In this document: piece by piece, positions 1-7,037 of the stretch | Layout of the letters: each line of letters opens with the position of its first letter | Position numbering within the stretch: position 1 is the first letter of the stretch | Source: an uncultured Clostridia bacterium | GTDB lineage: Bacteria; Bacillota; Clostridia; TANB77; CAG-508 | Assembly: GCA_947599825.1 (NCBI GenBank) | Contig: CANQFS010000008.1 | Location: 1 to 44,427, forward strand | Length of the DNA: 44,427 bases | Reading direction: 5' to 3' | Made by a program: the position numbers and the translations under genes | Notes under the pieces: generated by a model | What the model was told of the DNA's origin: nothing | Seen by the model: the letters and a program-made list of their open reading frames with translations, nothing else | Databases searched by the model: none

Positions 1-374
1 ATTTCATAATCTAATATTATTATTCCTATTACTTTATTTAGTTTTCCATAATCGTCTCCCTGAACTAATTGACTTGAGTAAATTTTACTCCAATAAAATA
101 AAAATCTTTCTGCTGTATAGTGATTATCTGCAAGTTGAATTTCAATATCACATATAGTTCCGTTATCTAGCGTGGCTTTTAAATCTACAATTCCCAATTT
201 TTCATCTGGATAGTCTTTCATAAGATATCTATCATTATCTAAATTAATACTTTCTATTTTTTCTTTTGTAGTTGCTTCTATCATAGCTTTTGTAATTCTT
301 TCATTTCCCGGTTTAAACAAACAATGAAATACTACGTCTATCTTTGGTTTTAATAAGGTGATTTTTTCTTCCAT
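1..374 (-). CDS. Rpn-family recombination-promoting nuclease / putative transposase, N-terminal part
   Basis: About 124 residues are visible; the gene runs off the left edge, so the C-terminus is missing. I translated it by hand. It opens with a KPKIDVVFHCLF segment, matching the Pro/Lys-x-x-D-x-V-F-x-x-L-F signature of the PD-(D/E)XK-type Rpn/PDDEXK transposase family. Further on, VDLKATLDNG and DIEIQL match the family's D...ExQ nuclease core. The start is ATG at 374, preceded by AGAAAGGA. Family members promote recA-independent recombination and often occur in many copies per genome. I infer the family from motifs only; whether the gene is intact cannot be seen. Confidence 0.75.
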   Translation of the reverse strand, partial: MEEKITLLKPKIDVVFHCLFKPGNERITKAMIEATTKEKIESINLDNDRYLMKDYPDEKLGIVDLKATLDNGTICDIEIQLADNHYTAERFLFYWSKIYSSQLVQGDDYGKLNKVIGIIILDYE

Positions 375-390
375 AAATGATTTCCTTTCT

Positions 391-430
391 TGCTTTACTT
401 ATTTTGTTTTACTTATCTTGTTTTACTTAA
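391..430. repeat. 14-bp tandem repeat, about 2.7 copies
   Basis: The string TTTACTTAT(T/C)TTGTT recurs with a 14-bp period (TTTACTT at 394, 408 and 422), directly upstream of the Rpn gene's ribosome site. It may affect the leader of that gene. No function is evident. Confidence 0.6.
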
Positions 431-741
431 AAGTACGCATAATACTAAAAAAATTAATGATATCTCCTTTCAAATGTAGCTTTTAAATTCCATAAAAAAA
501 GTTTGTATCCCTCCTTTGTTTTCTAAATTTATTTAACAAATTAGATTTTTCTTTATTTTTTAGAATAAAACTTTTAAACAAATAATTTGAATTAATAATT
601 TTAAGAAAAATATTTTTTTACATTGCTAAATAGCGAAATAGTTTTATGTAATCTAATAAAGTTATTAAATCATGACTTCACATAAAAAGCAAGAACTTTT
701 CATCGTAAAATTTCGACAAAATAACACCTTTATACTATAAT

Positions 742-782
742 AAAGAGCATACTTTTTCATAATTTGAAAAGTATACTCTTTT
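742..782 (-). terminator. Hairpin downstream of the 83-aa gene
   Basis: AAAGAG-C-ATACTTTT-T-CA pairs with TG-AAAAGTAT-A-CTCTTT around a 5-nt loop, about 16 base pairs in total. It lies some 57 bp past the stop codon of the 83-aa ORF. The T-tract is short on the minus strand and better on the plus strand. Confidence 0.55.
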
Positions 783-838
783 TAATTTCATGCTAATTTC
801 TAGCTTTAAGTATTTTATTTTCTTCTAAAATGATATAT

Positions 839-1090
839 TCACTTTTGGCTTCGTATGTACCCTTCTAAACGAAATAAGAAATCTTCAATATTGGAAAGCC
901 TCATTTCAAATACTTGATTTGTCATATCGCTTATTTCGTTATACTCTTGCATTTTCATTAGTTTTTGCATAATTACTTTAAAATTCTTTTGTGTTTGTTC
1001 TGACAAATTACTTTGTTCTTCTTTTAGTTCGTTTAAGAGTACATTTATTTCTCCGATTTGGTCATTTGTCAAAGGATTTTTTTCCTCCAT
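839..1090 (-). CDS. Small coiled-coil protein of unknown function, 83 aa
   Basis: I do not recognise a family. The protein is acidic and helical, with heptad-like spacing (NVLLNELKEEQSNLSEQTQKN, then MRLSNIEDFLFRLEGYI). It has no signal peptide or membrane segment, so it should be cytoplasmic and probably oligomeric. ATG is preceded by GGAAGAGGTGATTG, a strong ribosome site, and by a consensus promoter (TTGACA, 17 bp, TAAAAT). These signals make it a real gene despite its length. It is monocistronic and transcribed away from the large inverted repeat. Confidence 0.65.
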   Translation of the reverse strand: MEEKNPLTNDQIGEINVLLNELKEEQSNLSEQTQKNFKVIMQKLMKMQEYNEISDMTNQVFEMRLSNIEDFLFRLEGYIRSQK

Positions 1091-1122
1091 ACAATCACCT
1101 CTTCCTTGAATTTGATATACTC

Positions 1123-1151
1123 ATTTTAGCATTTGCTATTTTTCTTGTCAA
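1123..1151 (-). promoter_or_regulatory. Promoter of the 83-aa coiled-coil gene
   Basis: On the minus strand: -35 TTGACA (1146-1151), 17-bp spacer, -10 TAAAAT (1123-1128), about 33 bp before the start codon. Confidence 0.7.
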
Positions 1152-1186
1152 TAGTTTTGCAAAAATTTGTTCTATTTTTTAAATTA

Positions 1187-1284
1187 AAAAGACTTGGAAA
1201 GATTTGGGACGTGTCCAAAACTTTCCTTTCCTATTTTTTTAGATGGAAAGTTTTGGACACGTCCCAAATCTTTCCAAGTCTTTT
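1187..1284. repeat. Perfect inverted repeat, 40-bp arms, 18-bp loop
   Basis: Bases 1187-1226 are the exact reverse complement of 1245-1284. Within each arm a 31-bp unit, GGAAAGATTTGGGACG then TGTCCAAAACTTTCC, is itself an imperfect palindrome. The same unit occurs at 29699-29729. It lies between two divergently transcribed genes (83-aa protein and orphan pilin), inside their upstream region but outside both predicted promoters. The structure fits a REP- or MITE-like element; it could also insulate transcription. Confidence 0.85.
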
Positions 1285-1336
1285 CAAATCTTTTCATTAT
1301 ATTTTTCAAAGTAATTAAAAATTTAAAAAGAAACTA

Positions 1337-1365
1337 TTGACTTAAAAATGACAAAATAGTAAAAT
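1337..1365 (+). promoter_or_regulatory. Promoter of the first orphan pilin gene
   Basis: -35 TTGACT (1337-1342), 17-bp spacer, -10 TAAAAT (1360-1365). The transcript would have a leader of roughly 110 nt before the ATG at 1482. Confidence 0.6.
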
Positions 1366-1481
1366 AATTAAAATAGTAGTAACTAATAAACATAAAATAT
1401 GAATTATAATAAAAAGAATTATAATATATTCAAAATTTGGGTAAATTTATGAGTAATAATATAAAAATGGAGGTAAAACTA

Positions 1482-2843
1482 ATGATAAAACTAAAATGCA
1501 CAAAAAAAATTAATGAACAAGAACAAAATAAAAAAATGGGATATGCTAAAGGAATAACCCTAATTTCACTAGTAATAACAATAATCATTTTAATAATATT
1601 AGCAGGAGTTAGTATAAACTTAGTATTAGGTGAAAATGGATTATTTACAAAAGCAAGAGAGGCTAAAGAAAAGTTTTTAGAAGCACAAGAAGAAGAGCAA
1701 GAAGGTTTAAATACATTATTAGATGAGATGGATAATTATATAAATGAAAAACTACAAATAGAAATAATAAATGGAACATTGGGGGAAAATAATTGGTATA
1801 CAAGTGATGTAGAGTTGCGAATAGTTAATAGAAATGAAAATGATACAACAAAATATATTTTAACAGGAGCAACTACACAAGAGGAAACAGAGATAGAAAA
1901 CGGAAAAACTATACAAATAGAAAATAATGGAATAACAAAAATAACAGTAAAAAGTTATGGAGAAGATGGAACACAGACATATGAAATTGAAAAGAACATA
2001 TATAAAGATAGCGAAGTTCCAACAATAGAAATTGTTGAAAAACAAACAGTAGAAATAGGAACTAGTATAGATGAGGAATATATAAAAAATAATAGTACAA
2101 TAAAAGATAATTTGACAGAGGTAAAAATAGTAGATTTAAATATAAAAGATTCAAGTAATAAAATAATAGAAGAAGCAGAAAAACAATTAAATGAATATGA
2201 TATATATACAATAAATTTTAAAATTAAAGACGAAGCAGGGAATATTAAAGAAGTAGAACAAAAAATAACAACAAAGCCAAAAATACCTATAACATTAAAA
2301 AATATAATTCCAGATTCAGGATTTGAAACAGGAATAAATGGTTGGTATAACTGTGACACTATAGAATCAGCAACTGATAAAAGTATGTCAGGAAAATCGT
2401 TAAAGTATACTTTATTAAATAAACAAGCATTTGCAAGAAAAAATTATGGAGACCTAGGTATAGCTGGTAAGAATATATATTGTAGTATATATGTTATGTC
2501 TGATAGTCAAACTACGTGGCCTGATTTTGGTGTGGCTAGCACAAACACTCCTGATGAATGGCCAACGGAAATTTCTTTTGATGGAAAATCTGTCTCTAGT
2601 TTAGAAGAAGCTTATGGTAAATGGATAAAACTTTCATTTATACTTACAAAAGAAAAGACACAATGGAATAATTTACTTATAACACTTGCACAAAATGATG
2701 TAAATGGAACAGGAACACTTTGGTGGGACAATATGATGATAATAGACTTAAGCCCATTTGATGATAAAGTACCAACAACTGATTGGCTTGATAATATGAT
2801 ACCATATACGGAAAGTAATCAAATTTTTACTTTAAATATGTGA
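1482..2843 (+). CDS. Prepilin-like surface protein with Ig-like middle and carbohydrate-binding-like C-terminus, 453 aa
   Basis: I chose ATG 1482 because GGAGGT sits 7 bp upstream; the frame is open to 1437 but lacks an SD there. Residues 19-65 form a class III (prepilin) leader and helix: AKG|ITLISLVITIIILIILAG, with cleavage expected after Gly24, followed by LGENGLFTKA as in PilA. Position +5 is Ser, not the usual Glu. Residues about 90-270 are beta-rich and end in a segment typical of Ig-like surface repeats (YTINFKIKDEAGNIKEVE). Residues 274-440 begin IIPDSGFETGINGW and contain LWWDNMMI, resembling CBM4/9-type jelly rolls. It is monocistronic and 26 kb from the pilus operon. I infer a pilus-associated or cell-surface binding protein; the ligand is unknown. 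Confidence 0.75.
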   Translation: MIKLKCTKKINEQEQNKKMGYAKGITLISLVITIIILIILAGVSINLVLGENGLFTKAREAKEKFLEAQEEEQEGLNTLLDEMDNYINEKLQIEIINGTLGENNWYTSDVELRIVNRNENDTTKYILTGATTQEETEIENGKTIQIENNGITKITVKSYGEDGTQTYEIEKNIYKDSEVPTIEIVEKQTVEIGTSIDEEYIKNNSTIKDNLTEVKIVDLNIKDSSNKIIEEAEKQLNEYDIYTINFKIKDEAGNIKEVEQKITTKPKIPITLKNIIPDSGFETGINGWYNCDTIESATDKSMSGKSLKYTLLNKQAFARKNYGDLGIAGKNIYCSIYVMSDSQTTWPDFGVASTNTPDEWPTEISFDGKSVSSLEEAYGKWIKLSFILTKEKTQWNNLLITLAQNDVNGTGTLWWDNMMIIDLSPFDDKVPTTDWLDNMIPYTESNQIFTLNM

Positions 2844-2860
2844 TATGTAAATTATAAACA

Positions 2861-2893
2861 AAAATTCCAGTGAGAAATCGCTGGAATTTTTAT
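2861..2893 (+). terminator. Terminator, probably bidirectional
   Basis: AAAATTCCAG (2861-2870) pairs with CTGGAATTTT (2881-2890) around a 10-nt loop, with T-tracts on both strands. It ends the orphan pilin transcript and can also serve the convergent def-mnmA gene. Confidence 0.8.
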
Positions 2894-2922
2894 TCGAAAA
2901 AATGAAAAAAGAAAGATTAAAT

Positions 2923-2975
2923 AACTTCAATATAGACCTAACTATTGATAAAAATAGTTAGGAGATATTGAAGTT
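2923..2975. other. Long imperfect inverted repeat between convergent genes
   Basis: AACTTCAATAT pairs with ATATTGAAGTT and CCTAACTATT pairs with AATAGTTAGG around a 6-nt loop, giving 21 base pairs with one small internal mismatch. No T-tract follows on either strand. It may protect mRNA 3' ends or be a repeat remnant. Confidence 0.6.
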
Positions 2976-3007
2976 GGAACGAACGAAACAAAATAAAATA
3001 TAATAAA

Positions 3008-4594
3008 TTATATTATTTTCCCACCACCAAGGACAATATCTCCAATATAAAATACTACAGATTGCCCTTTAGTAATGGCTCTTTGAGGTTCTTCAAAAGT
3101 AACGTGTGCAATGTTATTTTCCATAGTTAGTGTTGCTTTTGCTGGTTTTGCACGGTATCTTACTTTTGCCATTACTGTTACTGGTTTAGTTAAATCTAGT
3201 TCTAATAAGAAATTACATTCTGTTGCTTGTAATTCTTTTTTGTATAATTCTTTTTCTTCTCCTACAACTACTTCATTTGTTTTTTTATTTAATTCAATTA
3301 CATATAGTGGCGTTTTATAGCTTACCCCTAGGCCTTTTCTTTGCCCTATTGTATAGTGAATTAGCCCTTCATGTGTTCCTAATATTGTACCATCTTTTAG
3401 AACAATGTTTCCTTTTTTTGCTTCTTGATTGCTATGTTTTTGAAGAAAGCTTGCATAATTGTTATCTGGAATAAAGCACACTTCTTGGCTGTCTTTTTTA
3501 TGAGCGACTTTTAATTCATACTTTTCAGCTAATTTTCTTACTTCTTCCTTGTTTGTAAAGCTTTCTAATGGATAAAGAATATGTGGCAATACTTCTTTTG
3601 GAATGCTATATAAAAAGTAAGTTTGGTCTTTTCCTTCTGCATCTGATTTTTTCATAACATATTGATTATATTCTTCACTATATTCTATTTTTGCATAGTG
3701 CCCTGTTGCAACATAGTCACAGCCCAATTCTAATGCTTTTTTGTAAAATGCCCCAAATTTCAAATAACGATTACATTCAATGCATGGGTTTGGCGTTTTA
3801 CAATTTTGGTAGCAATTTATAAAATCGTTAATGACATAATGTTCAAAGTCTTTTTCACAATTTAAAGTATAATGTGGAATTTCTAAGCTATCACAAACTC
3901 TTTTTGCATCATTTGTTGCAGAGAAAGAACAACAACCCCCTTCTATTTCAGGATTACATTTATCTTCCCAAAGCTTCATAGTAGCACCTATTACATCATA
4001 ACCCATTTCTTTTAAAACTACTGCTGCAACAGAGCTATCTACTCCACCACTCATTCCTAATAGTACTTTTTTCTTATTTTCTTGTTTTCTTTCTTCTTTC
4101 CACCTATTTCTTTCTTCTATTGTTTTAAATTTTTCTAAGTTTCCGATTATTTTATCAGTATAAAGAATGCCATCTAAATGGTCAATTTCATGTTGAAAAA
4201 TTCTAGCAAGCATACCATCTGCTACTATGCTTACTTTTTCTCCTTGCTCATTTAAGGCTTCTATTTCTACTAAAAATGCTCTTTTTACTTTCCCATAAAG
4301 AAAAGAATAATCTTTTTCCTTCACTGACAAACAGCCTTCATAGTCTTCTATTTTTCCTTCTTGCATAATTATTTTAGGATTGATTAGGACATACTCTTGT
4401 TCTTCATATTTTACATAGACAATTCTTTTTAAAATACCTACTTGAACCGCAGAAATACCTACTCCTTCTGTTGTATTTAAGGTGTCTTTTAAATCTATAA
4501 TATGTTGCTTTATTTCGTTATTGATTTCTTTTACTGTTTTACTTTTTTGTCTTAAAATAGGATTATCTTGATTTACGATTTCTAAAACTGCCAT
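3008..4594 (-). CDS. def-mnmA: Peptide deformylase - tRNA 2-thiouridylase (Def-MnmA) fusion, 528 aa
   Basis: Residues 1-165 are a deformylase, which removes the formyl group from nascent proteins. All three motifs are present: GVGISAVQ (Ser where Ala is usual), EGCLS with the metal-ligand Cys, and QHEIDH with both His ligands and the Glu. Residues about 173-528 are MnmA, which 2-thiolates U34 of tRNA-Lys, -Glu and -Gln. It has the PP-loop SGGVDSS, TPNPCIECNRYLKFG carrying the first catalytic Cys, and EVCFIPD with the second. Each half has about its normal family length. No ATG or SD lies at the junction (QENKKKVLLGMSGG), so both are read as one chain. ATG follows GAGGGAAAC. The gene sits downstream of aspS, behind a hairpin. 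A frameshift at the A-rich junction merging two genes cannot be fully excluded. Confidence 0.9.
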   Translation of the reverse strand: MAVLEIVNQDNPILRQKSKTVKEINNEIKQHIIDLKDTLNTTEGVGISAVQVGILKRIVYVKYEEQEYVLINPKIIMQEGKIEDYEGCLSVKEKDYSFLYGKVKRAFLVEIEALNEQGEKVSIVADGMLARIFQHEIDHLDGILYTDKIIGNLEKFKTIEERNRWKEERKQENKKKVLLGMSGGVDSSVAAVVLKEMGYDVIGATMKLWEDKCNPEIEGGCCSFSATNDAKRVCDSLEIPHYTLNCEKDFEHYVINDFINCYQNCKTPNPCIECNRYLKFGAFYKKALELGCDYVATGHYAKIEYSEEYNQYVMKKSDAEGKDQTYFLYSIPKEVLPHILYPLESFTNKEEVRKLAEKYELKVAHKKDSQEVCFIPDNNYASFLQKHSNQEAKKGNIVLKDGTILGTHEGLIHYTIGQRKGLGVSYKTPLYVIELNKKTNEVVVGEEKELYKKELQATECNFLLELDLTKPVTVMAKVRYRAKPAKATLTMENNIAHVTFEEPQRAITKGQSVVFYIGDIVLGGGKII

Positions 4595-4604
4595 GTTTCC
4601 CTCT

Positions 4605-4650
4605 TTCTAAAAAGATGTGAAGTACTTATAATATAGTCATTCACATCTTT
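4605..4650 (-). terminator. aspS terminator
   Basis: On the minus strand AAAGATGTGAA pairs with TTCACATCTTT (11 bp) and is followed by TTAG-rich sequence. It sits between aspS and def-mnmA, so def-mnmA is probably reached by read-through or by an unrecognised promoter in the loop. Confidence 0.65.
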
Positions 4651-4728
4651 CTATATTTTTTAATAATTTTTTGTAATACTATTTAATGCCTTATCCTTTT
4701 TTCCTTTATTGCATTATTTAATTTTTTA

Positions 4729-6486
4729 TTATTCTTCTATTAGCTTAATATGTACTTCGTCTAATTGCTCCTTGGTTACTCTACTTGGTGCATTCATTAA
4801 CACATCTCTTGCTTTTTTGTTTTTAGGGAATGCAATAATTTCTCTTAAATTATCTTCGTTAGTAATTAGCATTATCATTCTATCTACACCTGGTGCTGCA
4901 CCTGCGTGTGGTGGTGTTCCATATTGGAAAGCATTGTATAAGGCACCAAATCTAGTTTCTACTTCTTTTTCACTATATCCTGCTATTTCAAATGCTTTTA
5001 CCATTAGTTCTGGATCGTGATTTCTAACTGCTCCTGATGCCATTTCAAATCCATTGCATACTACATCATATTGATATGCTAAAATTTCTAATGGATTTTT
5101 TGTAGTTAGTGCTTCCATTCCACCTTGTGGCATAGAAAATGGATTGTGATTAAAGTCTATTTTTCCGTCTTCTGCTTCTTCATACATTGGGAAATCTACA
5201 ATAAAGCAGAAACGATAAGCATCTTTTTCTATTAAGTCTAAACGTTTTCCAAGTTCAATACGTACTAAACCTGCAATTTTTTGCGCATTTTCTAGTTTTT
5301 CCTCTGCTACAAAGAATAAACTATCTCCTGTTTTTGCGCCTAAAGCTTCTAAACCTTTTTTCACTTCTTCTGTTACAAATTTAGCAATTCCACCAACTGG
5401 ACCTTCCTCTTCTAATTTTACCCATGCTAAACCTTTTGCACCTGCTTCTTCTTTGGCAAATTCGTCCATTCCATCAAAGAATTTTCTTCCTTGCTCTGCT
5501 CCATTTGGAACAATAATGGTTTTTATTACTTTTCCTTGGAAGATGCTAAATTCTGTGTTTTTAAAAACTTCTGTTGCATCTTGAATTATAAGTGGATTTC
5601 TTAAGTCTGGCTTATCAATTCCGTATTTTTCCATTGCTTCTTTGTATGGAATTCTAATAAATGGCGCTTCATCTACTTTCCAAGTAGTAAACTTTTTAAA
5701 TGTAGAAGTAAATATTTCTTCTAGTACTTCAAACACTTCTTCTTGGGTAGCAAAACTCATTTCAAAGTCTAATTGATAAAATTCCCCTGGTGCTCTATCT
5801 GCACGTGGGTCTTCATCTCTGAAACATGGTGCTAGTTGGAAATATTTATTAAAACCAGATACCATAAGTAGTTGCTTAAATTGTTGTGGTGCTTGTGGCA
5901 ATGCATAAAATTCGCCTGAATGTAATCTACTTGGTACTAAAAAGTCTCTTGCTCCTTCTGGAGAAGAATTTGCTAAAATTGGAGTTTGCACTTCTGTAAA
6001 GCCTAATTCGTCCATTTTATCTCTTAAGAATTTTAGAATTTTTGAACGAAGTAAAATGTTTTTATGAATTTTGTCGTTTCTTAAATCTAGAAAACGATAT
6101 TGCAATCTTAAGTCTTCTTTTACTTGAGAAATGTCTGCTTTGTCTGAGTTTACTTCAAAAGGAAGTACATTTTTACATTTTCCTAGCATAGTAATAGAAC
6201 TTGCTTCTACTTCAATTTCTCCTGTTGGAATTTTTAAATTTTTATTTACACGTTCTAATACTTTTCCTTCTACAGAAATAACACATTCAGTTACAAGTTC
6301 ATTTGCTATTTCTTTTGCATTTTCATTTATTACAATTTGGGTGATTCCTGTTTCGTCTCTTAAGTCAATAAATTTCATTGCTCCTAAGTTACGAATTCTT
6401 TGCACCCAACCTGCAAGTTTAACGGTTTCACCTACATTTTTTATATTTAACTCTCCACACATATAATTACGATATTGGTTGTTCAT
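4729..6486 (-). CDS. aspS: Aspartate--tRNA ligase (bacterial type)
   Basis: This class II synthetase charges tRNA-Asp. It has the N-terminal OB-fold anticodon domain (LAGWVQRIRNLGAMKFIDLRD), motif 2 (FRDEDPRADRAPGEFYQLDFE), the bacterial GAD insertion (about residues 290-420) and motif 3 (GAAPGVDRMIML). Length (585 aa) is normal. I prefer ATG 6486 over ATG 6498, because AAAGGA abuts the upstream ATG but is 12 bp from 6486. The gene has its own promoter and a 3' hairpin. With asnS also present, it could be discriminating; sequence alone does not settle this. Confidence 0.95.
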   Translation of the reverse strand: MNNQYRNYMCGELNIKNVGETVKLAGWVQRIRNLGAMKFIDLRDETGITQIVINENAKEIANELVTECVISVEGKVLERVNKNLKIPTGEIEVEASSITMLGKCKNVLPFEVNSDKADISQVKEDLRLQYRFLDLRNDKIHKNILLRSKILKFLRDKMDELGFTEVQTPILANSSPEGARDFLVPSRLHSGEFYALPQAPQQFKQLLMVSGFNKYFQLAPCFRDEDPRADRAPGEFYQLDFEMSFATQEEVFEVLEEIFTSTFKKFTTWKVDEAPFIRIPYKEAMEKYGIDKPDLRNPLIIQDATEVFKNTEFSIFQGKVIKTIIVPNGAEQGRKFFDGMDEFAKEEAGAKGLAWVKLEEEGPVGGIAKFVTEEVKKGLEALGAKTGDSLFFVAEEKLENAQKIAGLVRIELGKRLDLIEKDAYRFCFIVDFPMYEEAEDGKIDFNHNPFSMPQGGMEALTTKNPLEILAYQYDVVCNGFEMASGAVRNHDPELMVKAFEIAGYSEKEVETRFGALYNAFQYGTPPHAGAAPGVDRMIMLITNEDNLREIIAFPKNKKARDVLMNAPSRVTKEQLDEVHIKLIEE

Positions 6487-6559
6487 TTTAGATATCATTC
6501 CTTTCGACGCATTAGTGTAGTCAATTTAGTTTTATCTATTTGACTTTTTTTCCTTTCCT

Positions 6560-6588
6560 ATTATATTCCTTTTATGTAGTTATGTCTA
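6560..6588 (-). promoter_or_regulatory. aspS promoter
   Basis: Minus strand -35 TAGACA (6583-6588), 17-bp spacer, -10 TATAAT (6560-6565). The leader would be about 67 nt, too short for a T-box. Confidence 0.65.
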
Positions 6589-6731
6589 GTGTTTTTGATG
6601 ATTTTTTATTAGCTATTTTATTTGTATTTATCTTTGATTTTAATTCTTCATTCTTCATAATTTGCCATAATTTTGTCTTTCTTTCTAAGAATGTTATATT
6701 AGTGTATTGATTTTCTTTTATTAATAAACAA

Positions 6732-6770
6732 AAAATAGAGCTATTTATTTTTATAAATAGCCCCTATTTT
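6732..6770 (-). terminator. Terminator of the coiled-coil/FGE-like pilin gene
   Basis: On the minus strand AAAATAG and GCTATTTAT pair with ATAAATAGC and CTATTTT (16 bp, small internal loop), followed by a T-tract. It ends the 636-aa gene's transcript after the tandem repeat, so that repeat lies within the 3' UTR. Confidence 0.75.
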
Positions 6771-6772
6771 AT

Positions 6773-6874
6773 GATTTTTCTGTTGTCCGCCAACCGATGA
6801 GCCAAACGCTCACTTTAATTTCGGATTTTTCTGTTGCCTGCCAACCGATGAGCCTAATGCTCACTTTAATTTCG
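6773..6874 (-). repeat. 51-bp tandem direct repeat, two copies, with predicted paired hairpins
   Basis: Copies 6773-6823 and 6824-6874 match at 47 of 51 positions. Read on the minus strand, each copy can form two hairpins: TGAGC-5 nt-GCTCA, and GTTG-5 nt-CAAC. All four differences fall in the two 5-nt loops (GTTTG/ATTAG and GCGGA/GCAGG) and none in stems or flanks. They would be transcribed in the 3' UTR of the 636-aa gene. This is either a structured RNA element or a REP-like repeat. Confidence 0.8.
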
Positions 6875-7037
6875 GATTTTAAGTGTCATAACACTCGAGC
6901 AATTTCTTTGATTACTCTTTATTAATATATTCATTATAAAATAAAATATTTATTTTGTCAACATAAATATTATTTTTTTTACTTTTCTGCTTAAATTAAG
7001 AAAAAGGGTGGTGTCCCCATTGTTCTTTAATTTTTCA
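6875..7037. other. Rest of the aspS / orphan pilin gap
   Basis: Besides the repeats, the gap of about 550 bp between these genes holds a small hairpin (AGTGT-CATA-ACACT, 6882-6895) and a GGTGTCCCCATTG string at 7009 that resembles the GGGGAC-type repeat scraps seen elsewhere. No ORF, reverse transcriptase or template repeat is present. Confidence 0.5.

Larger units (their letters stand above)
375..838. other. 464-bp gene-free AT-rich gap
   Basis: I see no convincing ORF here. The gap holds a short 14-bp-period tandem repeat next to the Rpn gene, and a long hairpin near its other end (listed separately). On the minus strand there are two SD-like AAAGGAG stretches followed by ATG codons that stop within eight codons. 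I do not consider these genes. Confidence 0.6.

Noticed and set aside
1133..1318. 61-aa plus-strand ORF across the large inverted repeat
   Set aside because: It is an open frame through a hairpin, without SD and on low-complexity sequence.
6773..6874. CRISPR array
   Set aside because: The copies are directly adjacent without spacers, only two are present, and no cas genes are in the window. The same applies to 18585-18682.
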